Source of the DNA: Lachnospiraceae bacterium
GTDB taxonomy: Bacteria > Bacillota > Clostridia > Lachnospirales > Lachnospiraceae
Assembly: GCA_030524635.1 (NCBI GenBank)
Contig: JAUNGG010000021.1
Location: 1-59,112, forward strand
Reading direction: 5' to 3'
DNA length: 59,112 nt
In this document: positions 32,337-41,328 of the stretch, in pieces
Layout: each line of letters begins with the position of its first letter
How positions within the stretch are numbered: the stretch's first letter is position 1
Translations under genes and position numbers: made by a program
The notes under the pieces: generated by a model
Told to the model about the DNA's origin: nothing
The model's input: only the letters and a program-made list of their open reading frames with translations
The model's database searches: none

Positions 32337-34445
32337 ATGCAGAAAACATATAGCTTGATACAACAAAATTATATCGATCAGATCGATGTGGATTACGCAT
32401 ATCGCCTGGCAAAACGGATGGAGGAATATAAGACCAATCCGGTGCTGGGATTTCGGACAGCTGGTTCCAGGGCAGAATATGAGACCGGTGAGATGCTGGT
32501 CCGGGAGATGAAAGCGATCGGTCTTTCACAGGTAGAAAAGGATCGGATCTCAGTAGATTCCTGGGAATTTGAAAAAGCTGTGATGGAATTTACCGGAAAG
32601 GACGGACGGCTTCATCAATTTCAGCTTGGCGCATATCAGACCAATTTTCAGACAGAAGGATTCCAGGAGTTTACTGTAGTGGACGCGGGGAAGGGAACCG
32701 CTGCAGATTATGATGGACTGGATGTTAAGGGGAAGCTGGTTCTGGCAGATATCAACCAGAGAGAAGAATGGTGGATCAATTTCCCGGTCTACCAGGCGCA
32801 TCTGAAGGGAGCGGCGGCGCTGCTGGCAGTTCAGGAGGCTGGCTACGGTGAGATCCACAGCACTGCGTTAAATGCACAGGATATTGCAGGCCCGGCAGAT
32901 GCCCCGGCATTTTCCATCTCCCAGGCAGACGCAGCCATTCTGCGGGAGGCGATGGGGCAGTCAGAGGAGGGAACTATTACGGTGCGGTTTGATGCCAGAT
33001 CCACTGTGAAACAGGATCAGATCTCTTACAATATCACCGGCAGGATCCCAGGGCAGGAGCCGGATTCCATGATCCTTCTGTCTGCTCATTATGATTCTTA
33101 CTTTTCCGGGTTCCAGGATGACAACTGTGCTGTGGCGATGATGCTGGGGATCGCAAGGGCACTGCTTCGCAGCGGTTACCGGCCCAGAAAGACCATTGTT
33201 TTCTGTGCCATGGCAGCGGAGGAGTGGGGAATCTCCAACTCCAAATATGACTGGTCCACCGGCGCCTACCAGCAGGTGTTCCATGTTCACCCGGAGTGGC
33301 AGGGAAAGGTGATTGCGGACCTGAATTTTGAGCTTCCCGCCCATGCACACAGCAGGAAAGACGGGATCCGCAGTGTTTATGAATATAGTACCTTTCTGCA
33401 GCAGTTTGTGGAGGGCTTACAGGTAGATCCGGAGGCGTATCCAGATGGGATTCAGGTGCTCTGTCCCATTGAAACCTGGTCTGATGATTTCTCTGTGGCA
33501 ATCTCAGGAATTCCTTCCATGGTAAATGATTTTGCAGCAGGTTCCTTTATGGAAACCCACTATCACTCCCAGTTTGATAATGAGGAATATTATCAGGAAC
33601 CGGTTTTTCGGTTTCATCATCAGATGTACGGCCTGCTGGTTATGGCCTTTGACCACCTGGCAGCAGCACCTCTGGATTTTCGAGTGCTGTTTTGCGCCAT
33701 GGAAACACAATTGGAATTAAACTTCCAGGAGTTAAGGCAGAATGGATGCCTGCATGAAGAAGGCAAAGAACTGGAAAAGCTAAAAGCCCATGACTTAGAA
33801 TCTGCCGGATTGCGTCTGAGGGAGGCAATTGGCAGGGCAAAGCAGGAGAGCGGACGGCTGTATGAGAGGATCTGTGCGGTGAATAAGGATTATCAGAAGG
33901 CTCTCGCAGAGGGAAACCTGGAAGCGGCTGATAGGATCTATCGGGAAGTACAGCCCCTGTCCCGGGAAATGCTTCGCCTGTTTAAGAAGGCCCAGGAATA
34001 CTTCGTGCGGATCGACTGGCACGACAGTGTACTGTTTCCCCAGGAAAGCGCATGCCATAATCTGATCTTTTTAAATCAGGCAGCAGAACGACTGAAGGAG
34101 GGGCAGCCTGTACAGGCGCTGGAGTGCCTGTACCAGATTGATAATAACCGGTATGCCTTCCAGTTTGAGGAAGCTGTGTTTCGGTATTTTACCGATTATA
34201 TTTTCCATCAGCCAAAAGAACGGCTGGCATGGGGATATGGGCGGATCCGCCGTCATGCCAATCTGTTTGGGCTGGTAGCCGCTTTGAGATCCAATGCCGG
34301 GCAGCATGACTTTGGGGCAGAACAAGAGGAGCTGGCTCAGGTGCTTCATCATCAGAGAAACTGTTTCCGGGAGGATCTGGAATATATGACCCAGGCAGCA
34401 GAGAAGATGACGGAGGCCATGCAGAAGCATGTGATAAAAAAGTGA
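32337..34445 (+). CDS. M28 family zinc aminopeptidase with PA domain
   Basis: 702-residue metallopeptidase. The N-terminal part and a PA-like insert (about 110-215; DYDGLDVKGKLVLADI) precede the M28 core. Zinc ligands are visible: His251 and Asp253 in SAHYDSYFSG, Asp in FQDDNCAV, Glu-Glu in MAAEEWGIS, and His in METHYHSQFD. A long helical C-terminal region (about 430-700) has no recognised domain and makes the protein larger than most M28 enzymes. No signal peptide is visible, so a cytoplasmic role in peptide turnover is likely. The start at 32337 follows AAAGAGGGA; the reading from 32190 would run through a terminator hairpin. Confidence 0.82.
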   Translation: MQKTYSLIQQNYIDQIDVDYAYRLAKRMEEYKTNPVLGFRTAGSRAEYETGEMLVREMKAIGLSQVEKDRISVDSWEFEKAVMEFTGKDGRLHQFQLGAYQTNFQTEGFQEFTVVDAGKGTAADYDGLDVKGKLVLADINQREEWWINFPVYQAHLKGAAALLAVQEAGYGEIHSTALNAQDIAGPADAPAFSISQADAAILREAMGQSEEGTITVRFDARSTVKQDQISYNITGRIPGQEPDSMILLSAHYDSYFSGFQDDNCAVAMMLGIARALLRSGYRPRKTIVFCAMAAEEWGISNSKYDWSTGAYQQVFHVHPEWQGKVIADLNFELPAHAHSRKDGIRSVYEYSTFLQQFVEGLQVDPEAYPDGIQVLCPIETWSDDFSVAISGIPSMVNDFAAGSFMETHYHSQFDNEEYYQEPVFRFHHQMYGLLVMAFDHLAAAPLDFRVLFCAMETQLELNFQELRQNGCLHEEGKELEKLKAHDLESAGLRLREAIGRAKQESGRLYERICAVNKDYQKALAEGNLEAADRIYREVQPLSREMLRLFKKAQEYFVRIDWHDSVLFPQESACHNLIFLNQAAERLKEGQPVQALECLYQIDNNRYAFQFEEAVFRYFTDYIFHQPKERLAWGYGRIRRHANLFGLVAALRSNAGQHDFGAEQEELAQVLHHQRNCFREDLEYMTQAAEKMTEAMQKHVIKK

Positions 34446-34447
34446 CA

Positions 34448-34468
34448 GTGAGGGTACGGAACTGTTGC
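34448..34468 (+). repeat. Dispersed intergenic repeat, copy 3
   Basis: GTGAGGGTACGGAAC followed by TGTTGC, one base different from copy 2 at 28206. It lies 3 bp after the M28 stop codon, between that gene and the GNAT. Confidence 0.75.
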
Positions 34469-34508
34469 ACCAAAACAGGATAAACAGAAAGGCAGGAGAG
34501 AGGAAAGG

Positions 34509-35144
34509 ATGGAAAGTCAGAATTTATACCGAGTTCAAAAGCAGGATTTTCCGAAGCTGGAAAAGGTTTTGACGGAATGCTTTATCCATGATCCGCTGTA
34601 CGTAAAGCTGATTCCAGACGAGGATACCAGAAAGCGGCTGATGCCGGAGCTTTTTGAGTGCGACCTGAATGAATTCTTTGAGACCTGTGAAATTTTTGCA
34701 GACAGCAGCGAATTAAATGCGATTCTTGTTGTATCAGACGAATCTGAGCCATATAATATATTTCAGTACTATATCACAGAGGCAAAGGCATCTTTGAAGA
34801 CAGACGAATATCTGATTCGGGAGGATCCTTCGTTAAAGACCTTTTGGAATTTTGTGAAGGGGAGGGATTATCTGAATTCTAAATGGACGGATCAGCTCCA
34901 TCAGGAGGAACGGCTGCACATCATTTATCTGGCAGTCAACCCTGCTATGCAGCATCACGGTTTGGCAGACCTTTTGATGAAGGAAACGATCCGGTATGCA
35001 AATGAACACCGCCTGATGATATCACTGGAGACCCATAATCCCAACAATGTGGCCATGTACCAGCATTTTGGATTTAAGGTGTTTGGAATTGTGGAAAAGA
35101 ATTTTGATCTGAAGCAGTATTGCCTGATCCGGGAGGTGCAGTAG
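34509..35144 (+). CDS. GNAT family N-acetyltransferase
   Basis: 211-residue acetyl-CoA-dependent acyltransferase. The C-terminal half has the GNAT core: IIYLAVNPAMQHHGLADLLMKETI is the V/I-x-P-x2-Q-x-x-G-x-G/A acetyl-CoA loop (with HHGLA), followed by ISLETHNPNNVAMYQHFGFKV, typical of motif B. The N-terminal half is less conserved. The acceptor cannot be predicted. It starts 63 bp after the M28 gene, with GGAGAGAGGAAAGG ahead, and may be transcribed with it. Confidence 0.85.
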   Translation: MESQNLYRVQKQDFPKLEKVLTECFIHDPLYVKLIPDEDTRKRLMPELFECDLNEFFETCEIFADSSELNAILVVSDESEPYNIFQYYITEAKASLKTDEYLIREDPSLKTFWNFVKGRDYLNSKWTDQLHQEERLHIIYLAVNPAMQHHGLADLLMKETIRYANEHRLMISLETHNPNNVAMYQHFGFKVFGIVEKNFDLKQYCLIREVQ

Positions 35145-35200
35145 ACGCGGAGCGGGCAGTGTGGAAAGCAGCATGAAAACAAAAACGAACAGGAGGCGCT

Positions 35201-36223
35201 ATGGAAGAAGCGAAATTTCGAAATAAAGTCACATGGTTCACGTTTTTCTTCAGCCTCTTTGTGGTCTGGGTCCATTCCTATAATGGCGAGCTGTTCCTGG
35301 GAAAGACCTCACAAGGGCTTACGGTAGTCTGGCTGGAGCGGCTGATCGGAGAAACTGCAGGGCAGATTGCCGTACCAGGATTTTTCATGATCTCGGCGTA
35401 CCTGTTCTATCGAAATTTTGATTGGAGCTGTCTGGGAAGAAAATGGAAATCCAGAATCCACAGCATCCTGATTCCCTATCTGCTTTGGAATTTGATTTAT
35501 TACGCCGGATATGTGATCGGAAGCCGACTTCCCTTTGTGGGACATGTAATGGGAAAGGGAGTCATTCCTATTGACCCTTTGACCATGCTGGATGCGGTGA
35601 TCAATCACCGATACCTGTATGTATTTTGGTATCTGAAACAGCTGATTTTGCTGATCGGGGTGGCTCCGCTGCTGTATCTGGTGTTAAAGCGAACCTGGAG
35701 CGGCATTTTGTTTCTCCTGATCATGATTTATATGGTTTGGATTGCGGCAGACATTCCTTATTTTAATGAAGATGCTCTCTTTTATTACAGCACCGGAGCA
35801 TTTTCGGCGCTGCACGGAAGATGGATGGAAAAGAGCTGGAAGAAGGAACGATGCTGGATCGGAATTGCCCTGATTGGACTGGGAGCCCTGAATTTTTACT
35901 GGACGATGCGGTATTTTCTGCCGGGAACCACGGTGATGTTTCGCTTCCTCACCCCGGTGGGGCTGTGGATGATTATAAATGAGAAACGCCTTCCCACGGC
36001 ACGCAGGTGGATGGAATGTAATTTTACTCTCTATGCCATTCATTTTGCCTTTGTCCGTCTGATCAATAAGACCGCCGCGGCGCTGCTTCCTGCGAGGATG
36101 CTGATTCCCTTAGCCCTCTATCTGCTGATGCCCATTACCATGGCTGCAATCAGTTTTCTTCTGTCTATGGTGATGAAGCGGTATATGCCGGGGATATGGC
36201 GTGTGTTGAATGGCAGGCGGTAG
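35201..36223 (+). CDS. Membrane acyltransferase, family 3 (OafA/WecH-like)
   Basis: 340-residue polytopic protein with about ten membrane helices. Its N-terminal region has helix 1 followed by a conserved-type VWVHSYN (the usual VxxH position) and IAVPGFFMISAYLFYR (the VPxFFxxSGY-like motif). These are hallmarks of acyltransferase family 3, which transfers acetyl or other acyl groups to sugars of the cell surface. SLLPYLLWNL-like residues (ILIPYLLWNLIYY) are also present. It follows the GNAT by 56 bp and is closed by a terminator at 36304. A link to the polysaccharide cluster 22 kb upstream is possible but not shown. Confidence 0.85.
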   Translation: MEEAKFRNKVTWFTFFFSLFVVWVHSYNGELFLGKTSQGLTVVWLERLIGETAGQIAVPGFFMISAYLFYRNFDWSCLGRKWKSRIHSILIPYLLWNLIYYAGYVIGSRLPFVGHVMGKGVIPIDPLTMLDAVINHRYLYVFWYLKQLILLIGVAPLLYLVLKRTWSGILFLLIMIYMVWIAADIPYFNEDALFYYSTGAFSALHGRWMEKSWKKERCWIGIALIGLGALNFYWTMRYFLPGTTVMFRFLTPVGLWMIINEKRLPTARRWMECNFTLYAIHFAFVRLINKTAAALLPARMLIPLALYLLMPITMAAISFLLSMVMKRYMPGIWRVLNGRR

Positions 36224-36303
36224 CATATCCGGGCCAGGATCGCCTGCATAAACACAAGGGCTCTGCCATTCCCGGCGTCAGCCATATTGGACAAAAAAAT
36301 AAA

Positions 36304-36347
36304 AAAACATCCCGTCAAACCAGAAAACAGTTTGACAGGGATGTTTT
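36304..36347. terminator. Bidirectional terminator between convergent genes
   Basis: AACATCCCGTCAAAC pairs with GTTTGACAGGGATGTT (one bulged A), flanked by an A-run on the left and TTTT on the right. It lies between the acyltransferase gene (+) and the methyltransferase gene (-), and can serve both. Confidence 0.85.
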
Positions 36348-36388
36348 ATCATTTCATCTGGCAAAATACCTTTTGACCCAACATCATA

Positions 36389-37252
36389 TTACTTTGCTTC
36401 CCATCTGCCTGATGATCCGCAGGGCAGCACCAGCCCGTTAGAAGAAACCGGCAGCCCTACCTCGTCTGCATGTACCACACCATCATATTTATCGTTTAAC
36501 TCCACCGCCAGCATATAAGATAATACAGACGGCGCCAATCCAGTGGTATAAGAATTAATCAGGAAAAACAGAGGCTGATCCGACAGCAGCTTGGCACAAA
36601 GCTTTACAAGCGGATGGATACAATCTTCGATCTTCCAGATCTCACCCTTCGGTCCTCTTCCATAAGAAGGCGGATCCATGATAATGGCATCATAATGATT
36701 CCCTCTCCGGATCTCCCGCTCTACAAATTTAATACAGTCATCCACGATCCACCGGATCGGCGCCTGCTCCAGACCGCTGGATTTGGCATTCTCCTTCGCC
36801 CATCCGACCATGCCCTTGGAAGCATCCACATGGGTCACCGATGCCCCCGCCTGAGCTGCCGCCAGCGTGGCACCGCCCGTATAAGCGAACAGATTCAGCA
36901 CCTTAATTGGCCGTCCTGCTTCCCGAATTTTATTCCCAAACCAATCCCAGTTAGCGGCCTGCTCTGGAAACAATCCTGTATGCTTAAAGCTAAATGGCTT
37001 CAGATTAAAGGTAAGTCCCTTATAATCAATGCTCCACTGCTCCGGCAGGCTGAAAAATTCCCATTCCCCGCCGCCTTTCGAGCTTCTGTGATAATGCCCA
37101 TTAGGCCTTTTCCAGCCCTTAATCTTCCGTTCCGTATCCCAAATCACCTGAGGATCTGGCCGGATCAACAAATAATCCCCCCACCGCTCCAGCTTCTCAC
37201 CCTTCGAGCAGTCAATCACCTCATAATCCTTCCAGCCATCCGCTTTCCACAT
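36389..37252 (-). CDS. Class I SAM-dependent methyltransferase, RlmI/RlmK-like
   Basis: 287-residue protein matching the SAM-dependent methyltransferase group of rRNA cytosine/guanine methylases (RlmI/RlmK-like). The SAM-binding motif is NLFAYTGGATLAAA, the acidic ribose-binding residue is in VTHVDASKGMV, and the catalytic-type motif is IIMDPPSYGRG. The N-terminal part (about 1-90) lacks a recognisable PUA domain, so it is shorter than RlmI (about 400). It is transcribed on the - strand against its left neighbour and divergently from the wall-repeat gene on its right. Substrate position is unknown. Confidence 0.8.
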   Translation of the reverse strand: MWKADGWKDYEVIDCSKGEKLERWGDYLLIRPDPQVIWDTERKIKGWKRPNGHYHRSSKGGGEWEFFSLPEQWSIDYKGLTFNLKPFSFKHTGLFPEQAANWDWFGNKIREAGRPIKVLNLFAYTGGATLAAAQAGASVTHVDASKGMVGWAKENAKSSGLEQAPIRWIVDDCIKFVEREIRRGNHYDAIIMDPPSYGRGPKGEIWKIEDCIHPLVKLCAKLLSDQPLFFLINSYTTGLAPSVLSYMLAVELNDKYDGVVHADEVGLPVSSNGLVLPCGSSGRWEAK

Positions 37253-37389
37253 ATATAAAATTCCTTTCCTAAATCTTAAGCTATCTGTAATTGTACGATG
37301 ATTATATCCGAAATAAAAACATGGGTCAAGTCCGACAGTAAACCGTAATAAAATTGAAAAAGAATTTTTGTTGCAACCTGGAAAATTTC

Positions 37390-37418
37390 TTGCTAAAATT
37401 TCCTATATATAGTAGTAT
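37390..37418 (+). promoter_or_regulatory. Promoter of the wall-repeat protein gene at 37478
   Basis: TTGCTA (37390-37395) and TAGTAT (37413-37418) with a 17-bp spacer, in an AT-rich region with A/T tracts upstream (about 37310-37380). Moderate match. Confidence 0.5.
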
Positions 37419-37477
37419 TAAAACCAGAATGAGATAGTATGTTCAAACTACCTGTAACGATAAAGGAGCGTATCACG

Positions 37478-38857
37478 ATGAAAAGAAAAGGAATGGCAGT
37501 AGCTGGACTTACTGCCGCGCTTACCATAGGAGCCGCATGTTCCGCATGGGCAGCAGCCGGCTGGGTTCAGAATAATGGTCAATGGCAGTATCAGGATAAT
37601 TACGGATACATTGTAAAAAACGAGTGGCAGAAGGGCGCTGACGGAAAATGGCGTTATCTGAACAGCTCTGGCTATATTGCCACCGATACCTGGGTGGACA
37701 GCGAGTATTATGTGGATTCCAGCGGCATTATGGTAGCAGACAGCTGGCTTCAGGTTAACGATCCCGGCTCTACCAACGGTGTGATCTGGTATTATTTTGG
37801 TTCTAATGGAAAGATGATCACCGATGGCTGGAAGAAGATCAATGATAAATATTATTTCTTTGACGGCGACGGCGTGATGCAGACCGGCTGGGTGGATGAA
37901 AATAATTATTATACCGTAAGCAGCGGAGAGATGGTAACCGGCTGGCAGCAGCTGGAAGCTCCGGAGGATGCAGATTACACCCAGGAGGATGACGACAGCG
38001 ACCCGTTTACTCTGATCGAAAGCAACGGCCGCTACTGGTATTATTTCAAGTCAAACGGCAAGAAGGTAACGCCGAAGGATGACGGCGGAGAAAACGGCGT
38101 GGTGCGGATCGACGGCGATTATTACTGCATGAATATGGACGGCGCCATCATGTATGGCTGGCGGAATGTGTCAGGCGGAAGCAGCATTACGGATTATAAG
38201 TATTTTCTTCCAAGCGGCAAGATGGTAACCGGCTGGTATTCTGCGGAGCCGCCGAAGTCATTGGAGGAAGCGGACGGTGAGGTCCACTGGTATTATTTCA
38301 ATTCCAAGGGCGTGCCGAAGGCGGATGAGGACGGGAACCCGACCACGAAGGATCTGCTTTCCATCGGCGGCAAGACCTATCTGTTTAATGAGTGGGGAAA
38401 TCCGGTCTACGGTCTGCGCAAGGTCTACACAAGCACAAATGGGGACGAGTTTACTTCCTATTACTTTGGCGCCAATGAAAATCAATGCTGGGCGCATACC
38501 GGAAAGCAGCAGGTGGAAGAGGACAGCGGCGAGACCAGTACCTTCTATTTTAATGCATCCGGCAGGGGCTATACCGGGCTGAATAACGGCTATCTGTATT
38601 ACTTAGGCAAGATTCAGACCGCACAGGATGATAAGTATGAGCTGATCAATGTCCCGGGCAAGAATTATGCAGTTCTTGTAAATACCTCCGGCAAGGTGAT
38701 GAAGAACAGCTCAGTGAAGATGACCGATGGAAGCAAATATAAGACCAACTCCTCCGGACAGGTCACCCAGATCGACGGGGAGGCCGTATCCGGGCTTACC
38801 GGCAGAGATCCGGAAGAGCCGGAATGGACATCGGATGATGGATACAGCGTGTGGTAA
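37478..38857 (+). CDS. Secreted protein made of choline-binding-type cell-wall repeats
   Basis: 459 residues: a signal peptide (1-28; MKRKGMAVAGL...SAWAAA), then repeats across the whole mature protein. Units have the pattern GW...NGKWYY/F..DG, for example NGQWQYQDNYGY, GWKKINDKYYFFDGDG and GWRNVSGGSS. No catalytic domain is seen, so the protein is essentially all wall-binding repeats, with acidic inserts (about 170-185 and 260-290). This repeat family binds choline or other wall polymers in related Gram-positives; the ligand here is unknown. The start at 37478, with AAAGGAG ahead, is preferred to the ATG at 37439, which lacks a signal-peptide-like start. A terminator follows at 38890. Confidence 0.82.
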   Translation: MKRKGMAVAGLTAALTIGAACSAWAAAGWVQNNGQWQYQDNYGYIVKNEWQKGADGKWRYLNSSGYIATDTWVDSEYYVDSSGIMVADSWLQVNDPGSTNGVIWYYFGSNGKMITDGWKKINDKYYFFDGDGVMQTGWVDENNYYTVSSGEMVTGWQQLEAPEDADYTQEDDDSDPFTLIESNGRYWYYFKSNGKKVTPKDDGGENGVVRIDGDYYCMNMDGAIMYGWRNVSGGSSITDYKYFLPSGKMVTGWYSAEPPKSLEEADGEVHWYYFNSKGVPKADEDGNPTTKDLLSIGGKTYLFNEWGNPVYGLRKVYTSTNGDEFTSYYFGANENQCWAHTGKQQVEEDSGETSTFYFNASGRGYTGLNNGYLYYLGKIQTAQDDKYELINVPGKNYAVLVNTSGKVMKNSSVKMTDGSKYKTNSSGQVTQIDGEAVSGLTGRDPEEPEWTSDDGYSVW

Positions 38858-38889
38858 GCAGGATCCGTCAGAAAATATAGGAATCAGCA

Positions 38890-38926
38890 GAAAAGGTGAT
38901 GGGAGCTTCTCATCCCTTTTCTTTTT
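38890..38926 (+). terminator. Rho-independent terminator after the wall-repeat gene
   Basis: GAAAAGG (38890-38896) pairs with CCTTTTC (38915-38921), with GATG/CATC pairing inside, followed by TTTTT. Confidence 0.75.
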
Positions 38927-38975
38927 GCCTAATTTTGTAAAACTATAAAAAAGAGGAAAAAAATAAAAAAAGTAC

Positions 38976-39004
38976 TTGCATTATAAAGGAATATGTGCTA
39001 TTCT
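38976..39004 (+). promoter_or_regulatory. Main promoter of the S10-spc operon
   Basis: TTGCAT (38976-38981) and TATTCT (38999-39004) with a 17-bp spacer, after an A-rich tract (38940-38970) that may act as an UP element. The rpmJ promoter at 52354 has the same TTGCAT -35. The implied transcript has a leader of about 225 nt. Confidence 0.75.
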
Positions 39005-39010
39005 TGTAAA

Positions 39011-39236
39011 CGCTGTGGCATGATAGCATTGAAGCGTGAGGTTGCTGCCGAAGAGGCAGGTTTTCCGTGGAGCGAATGTCAAGTTAGAAAACTGGCGACA
39101 AGTCACTGTACCAATTTAACAGCTGTATCTGGTAGAGAGCAGTAACAATGTGTGAGTCATCATGACACACACGGGAACGTGTACAGTCACCGCTTGTCGT
39201 ACTTCGTAAAAGTGCGAAAAGGAGGCGACTTTTTTT
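39011..39236 (+). promoter_or_regulatory. Structured leader of the S10 operon
   Basis: This fills most of the only gap longer than 300 bp (38858-39236), which otherwise holds the terminator and promoter above. Visible helices: CTGCC/GGCAG near 39042-39056; GTGTG (39150-39154) with CACAC (39168-39172) enclosing GTC/GAC; ACACG/CGTGT directly after it; a long-range CGACAAG (39096-39102) with CTTGTCG (39193-39199); and CGTACTT (39198-39204) with AAGTGCG (39210-39216), just before the AAAAGGAGG site. The last two share two bases. A leader controlling the operon through a ribosomal protein (L4 does this in E. coli) is plausible but unproven here. Confidence 0.5.
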
Positions 39237-39554
39237 ATGGCAAGTCAAGTTATGAGAATTACGTTAAAGGCATATGATCATCAGTTAGTAGATCAGTCTG
39301 CCGGAAAGATCATCGAAACTGTAAAGAAAACCGGAGCTCAGGTGAGCGGACCAGTGCCGTTACCAACCAAGAAGGAAGTGGTAACCATCTTACGTGCTGT
39401 TCACAAGTACAAAGATTCCAGAGAGCAGTTCGAGCAGAGAACTCATAAGAGACTGATCGATATCATCACCCCAAGCCAGAAGACAGTAGATGCACTGTCC
39501 AAGTTAGAGATGCCGGCTGGTGTGGCCATCGACATCAAGATGAAGAACAAGTAA
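39237..39554 (+). CDS. rpsJ: 30S ribosomal protein S10
   Basis: 105 residues. It opens with the typical [20 protein letters not shown] and contains [39 protein letters not shown] in shortened form of the family pattern. S10 sits in the 30S head and also acts with NusB in antitermination. It is the first gene of the S10 operon, after the long leader; AAAAGGAGG is placed about 11 bp before the start. The 189-bp gap to rplC is unusually long for this operon. Confidence 0.97.
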   Translation: MASQVMRITLKAYDHQLVDQSAGKIIETVKKTGAQVSGPVPLPTKKEVVTILRAVHKYKDSREQFEQRTHKRLIDIITPSQKTVDALSKLEMPAGVAIDIKMKNK

Positions 39555-39594
39555 TTGTTTTTCAAAAATTAATTTGTTAATCCCTGAATGGTTC

Positions 39595-39711
39595 AATATA
39601 AAAGCAACACTACTTCCTAGCAGGAATCAACATACCGCATAGCGGTTCATAGTGTTCCACCTATATTAACTGCTCTAGGATGAACGCCGGTTCCTCGGAA
39701 AAAAGGCGTTC
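39595..39711 (+). promoter_or_regulatory. Branched RNA structure in the rpsJ-rplC spacer
   Basis: AATATA (39595-39600) pairs with TATATT (39662-39667). Inside it AACACTA (39606-39612) pairs with TAGTGTT (39650-39656). That helix encloses two small hairpins, TTCCT-AGC-AGGAA (39614-39626) and ACCGC-ATA-GCGGT (39634-39646), giving a three-way junction. A separate hairpin GAACGCC (39682-39688) with GGCGTTC (39705-39711) follows, before the rplC ribosome binding site. All pairs are perfect Watson-Crick. This may be a regulatory element or processing site for the operon; no known family was recognised. Confidence 0.55.
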
Positions 39712-39743
39712 CGCTGTAGATCAAGAAAACAGGAGGTAAAAAG

Positions 39744-40379
39744 ATGAAGAAAGCGATTTTAGCGACGAAAGTCGGAATGACTCAGATCTTCAACGACGAG
39801 GGAGTGTTAACTCCAGTAACCGTTCTTCAGGCTGGCCCATGTGTAGTAACCCAGGTTAAGACTGAGGAGAATGACGGCTACAAGGCAGTACAGGTTGGTT
39901 TTGTTGACAAGAGAGAGAAGTTAGTTAACAAGCCGGTAAAAGGCCATTTTGATAAGGCAGGAGTTTCTTACAAGAGATATGTGAGAGAGTTCCGTTTCGA
40001 GAATGCAGAAGAGTATTCTGTAAAGGATGAGATCAAGGCTGATGTCTTCGCAGCAGGCGATAAGATTGATGCAACCGCAATTTCCAAAGGTAAAGGTTTC
40101 CAGGGCGCTATTAAGAGATTAGGCCAGTCCAGAGGACCTATGGCTCATGGTTCCAAGTTCCATCGCCATCAGGGTTCCAACGGTTCTGCAACCACCCCAG
40201 GCCGCGTATTTAAGGGCAAGGGAATGCCAGGACATATGGGAAGCGTACAGGTTACCGTTCAGAATCTTGAGGTTGTTAAGGTTGATGCTGAGAACAATCT
40301 GATTCTGGTTAAGGGCGCTGTACCAGGACCTAAGAAATCTTTAGTAACCATCAAAGAAACCGTAAAAGTTTCTAAGTAA
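39744..40379 (+). CDS. rplC: 50S ribosomal protein L3
   Basis: 211 residues, normal length. It starts [16 protein letters not shown] and carries the conserved [12 protein letters not shown] segment and the [14 protein letters not shown] loop that reaches the peptidyl transferase centre. AGGAGG lies 6-7 bp before the ATG. It is followed by rplD after 29 bp. Confidence 0.97.
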   Translation: MKKAILATKVGMTQIFNDEGVLTPVTVLQAGPCVVTQVKTEENDGYKAVQVGFVDKREKLVNKPVKGHFDKAGVSYKRYVREFRFENAEEYSVKDEIKADVFAAGDKIDATAISKGKGFQGAIKRLGQSRGPMAHGSKFHRHQGSNGSATTPGRVFKGKGMPGHMGSVQVTVQNLEVVKVDAENNLILVKGAVPGPKKSLVTIKETVKVSK

Positions 40380-40408
40380 GCTTTTAATCGGAAAGGAGGA
40401 TCACACAG

Positions 40409-41029
40409 ATGGCAAACGTATCTGTTTTTAATATGGAAGGCAAAGAAGTTGGCACATTAGAACTGAACGATGCTGTATTTGGTGTAGAGGTTAACGAGCA
40501 CCTGGTACACATGGCAGTTGTTGCACAGCTTGCAAATAATCGTCAGGGAACTCAGAAAGCAAAGACCCGTTCTGAAGTATCCGGCGGCGGCAGAAAGCCG
40601 TGGAGACAGAAAGGTACCGGTCATGCAAGACAGGGTTCCACCAGAGCTCCTCAGTGGACCGGCGGCGGCGTAGTATTCGCTCCGACTCCAAGAGATTACA
40701 CCATCAGACTGAACAAGAAGGAGAAGAGAGCAGCTCTTAAGTCCGCTCTGACCAGCCGTGTTCAGGAGAACAAGTTCATCGTAGTAGATGAGTTAAAGTT
40801 CGATGAGATCAAGACCAAGAAGTTCCAGGCTGTTATGGATAACTTAAAGGTATCCAAGGCTCTGGTAGTTTTAACTGATAACGACCAGAACACCGTATTA
40901 TCTGCAAGAAACATTGCAGGCGTTAAGACTGCTTCTGTAGGCACCATTAACGTATACGACATTCTGAAGTACAATACCGTAGTTGCTACTAAGGCAGCAG
41001 TTGCAAATATCGAGGAGGTGTACGCATAA
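40409..41029 (+). CDS. rplD: 50S ribosomal protein L4
   Basis: 206 residues. It has the exit-tunnel loop [19 protein letters not shown] and the [17 protein letters not shown] segment typical of L4. In E. coli L4 represses its own operon at the S10 leader, which makes the leader at 39011 a candidate target. Its TAA stop overlaps the rplW ATG by one base (TAATG), so the two are translationally coupled. Confidence 0.97.
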   Translation: MANVSVFNMEGKEVGTLELNDAVFGVEVNEHLVHMAVVAQLANNRQGTQKAKTRSEVSGGGRKPWRQKGTGHARQGSTRAPQWTGGGVVFAPTPRDYTIRLNKKEKRAALKSALTSRVQENKFIVVDELKFDEIKTKKFQAVMDNLKVSKALVVLTDNDQNTVLSARNIAGVKTASVGTINVYDILKYNTVVATKAAVANIEEVYA

Positions 41030-41328
41030 TGGCAGATATTAAGTACTATGACGTAATCCTGAAGCCAGTGATTACTGAGAAGAGCATGAATGCTATGGCA
41101 GATAAGAAGTATACCTTCCTGGTACACACCGAAGCCAACAAGAGCATGATCAAAGAAGCTGTAGAGAAGATGTTCCCAGGCACCAAGGTTGCTTCTGTGA
41201 ACACCATGAACTTAGACGGCAAGACCAAGAGAAGAGGCATGACCTTCGGTTTAACCGCTAAGACCAAGAAGGCAGTTGTAAAGCTGACCGAGGACAGCAA
41301 GGAAATTGAAATTTTTGAGGGTCTGTAG
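41029..41328 (+). CDS. rplW: 50S ribosomal protein L23
   Basis: 99 residues. It contains [13 protein letters not shown] and [22 protein letters not shown], the family's N-terminal signature, and the extended loop [23 protein letters not shown]23 sits at the tunnel exit and docks trigger factor and SRP. It overlaps rplD by one base. A 254-bp spacer with degenerate repeats follows, where related operons have a short gap. Confidence 0.96.
   Translation: MADIKYYDVILKPVITEKSMNAMADKKYTFLVHTEANKSMIKEAVEKMFPGTKVASVNTMNLDGKTKRRGMTFGLTAKTKKAVVKLTEDSKEIEIFEGL

Noticed and set aside
38858..39236. Possible small gene in the gap before rpsJ
   Set aside because: No open frame with a start signal was seen; terminator, promoter and leader account for the stretch.
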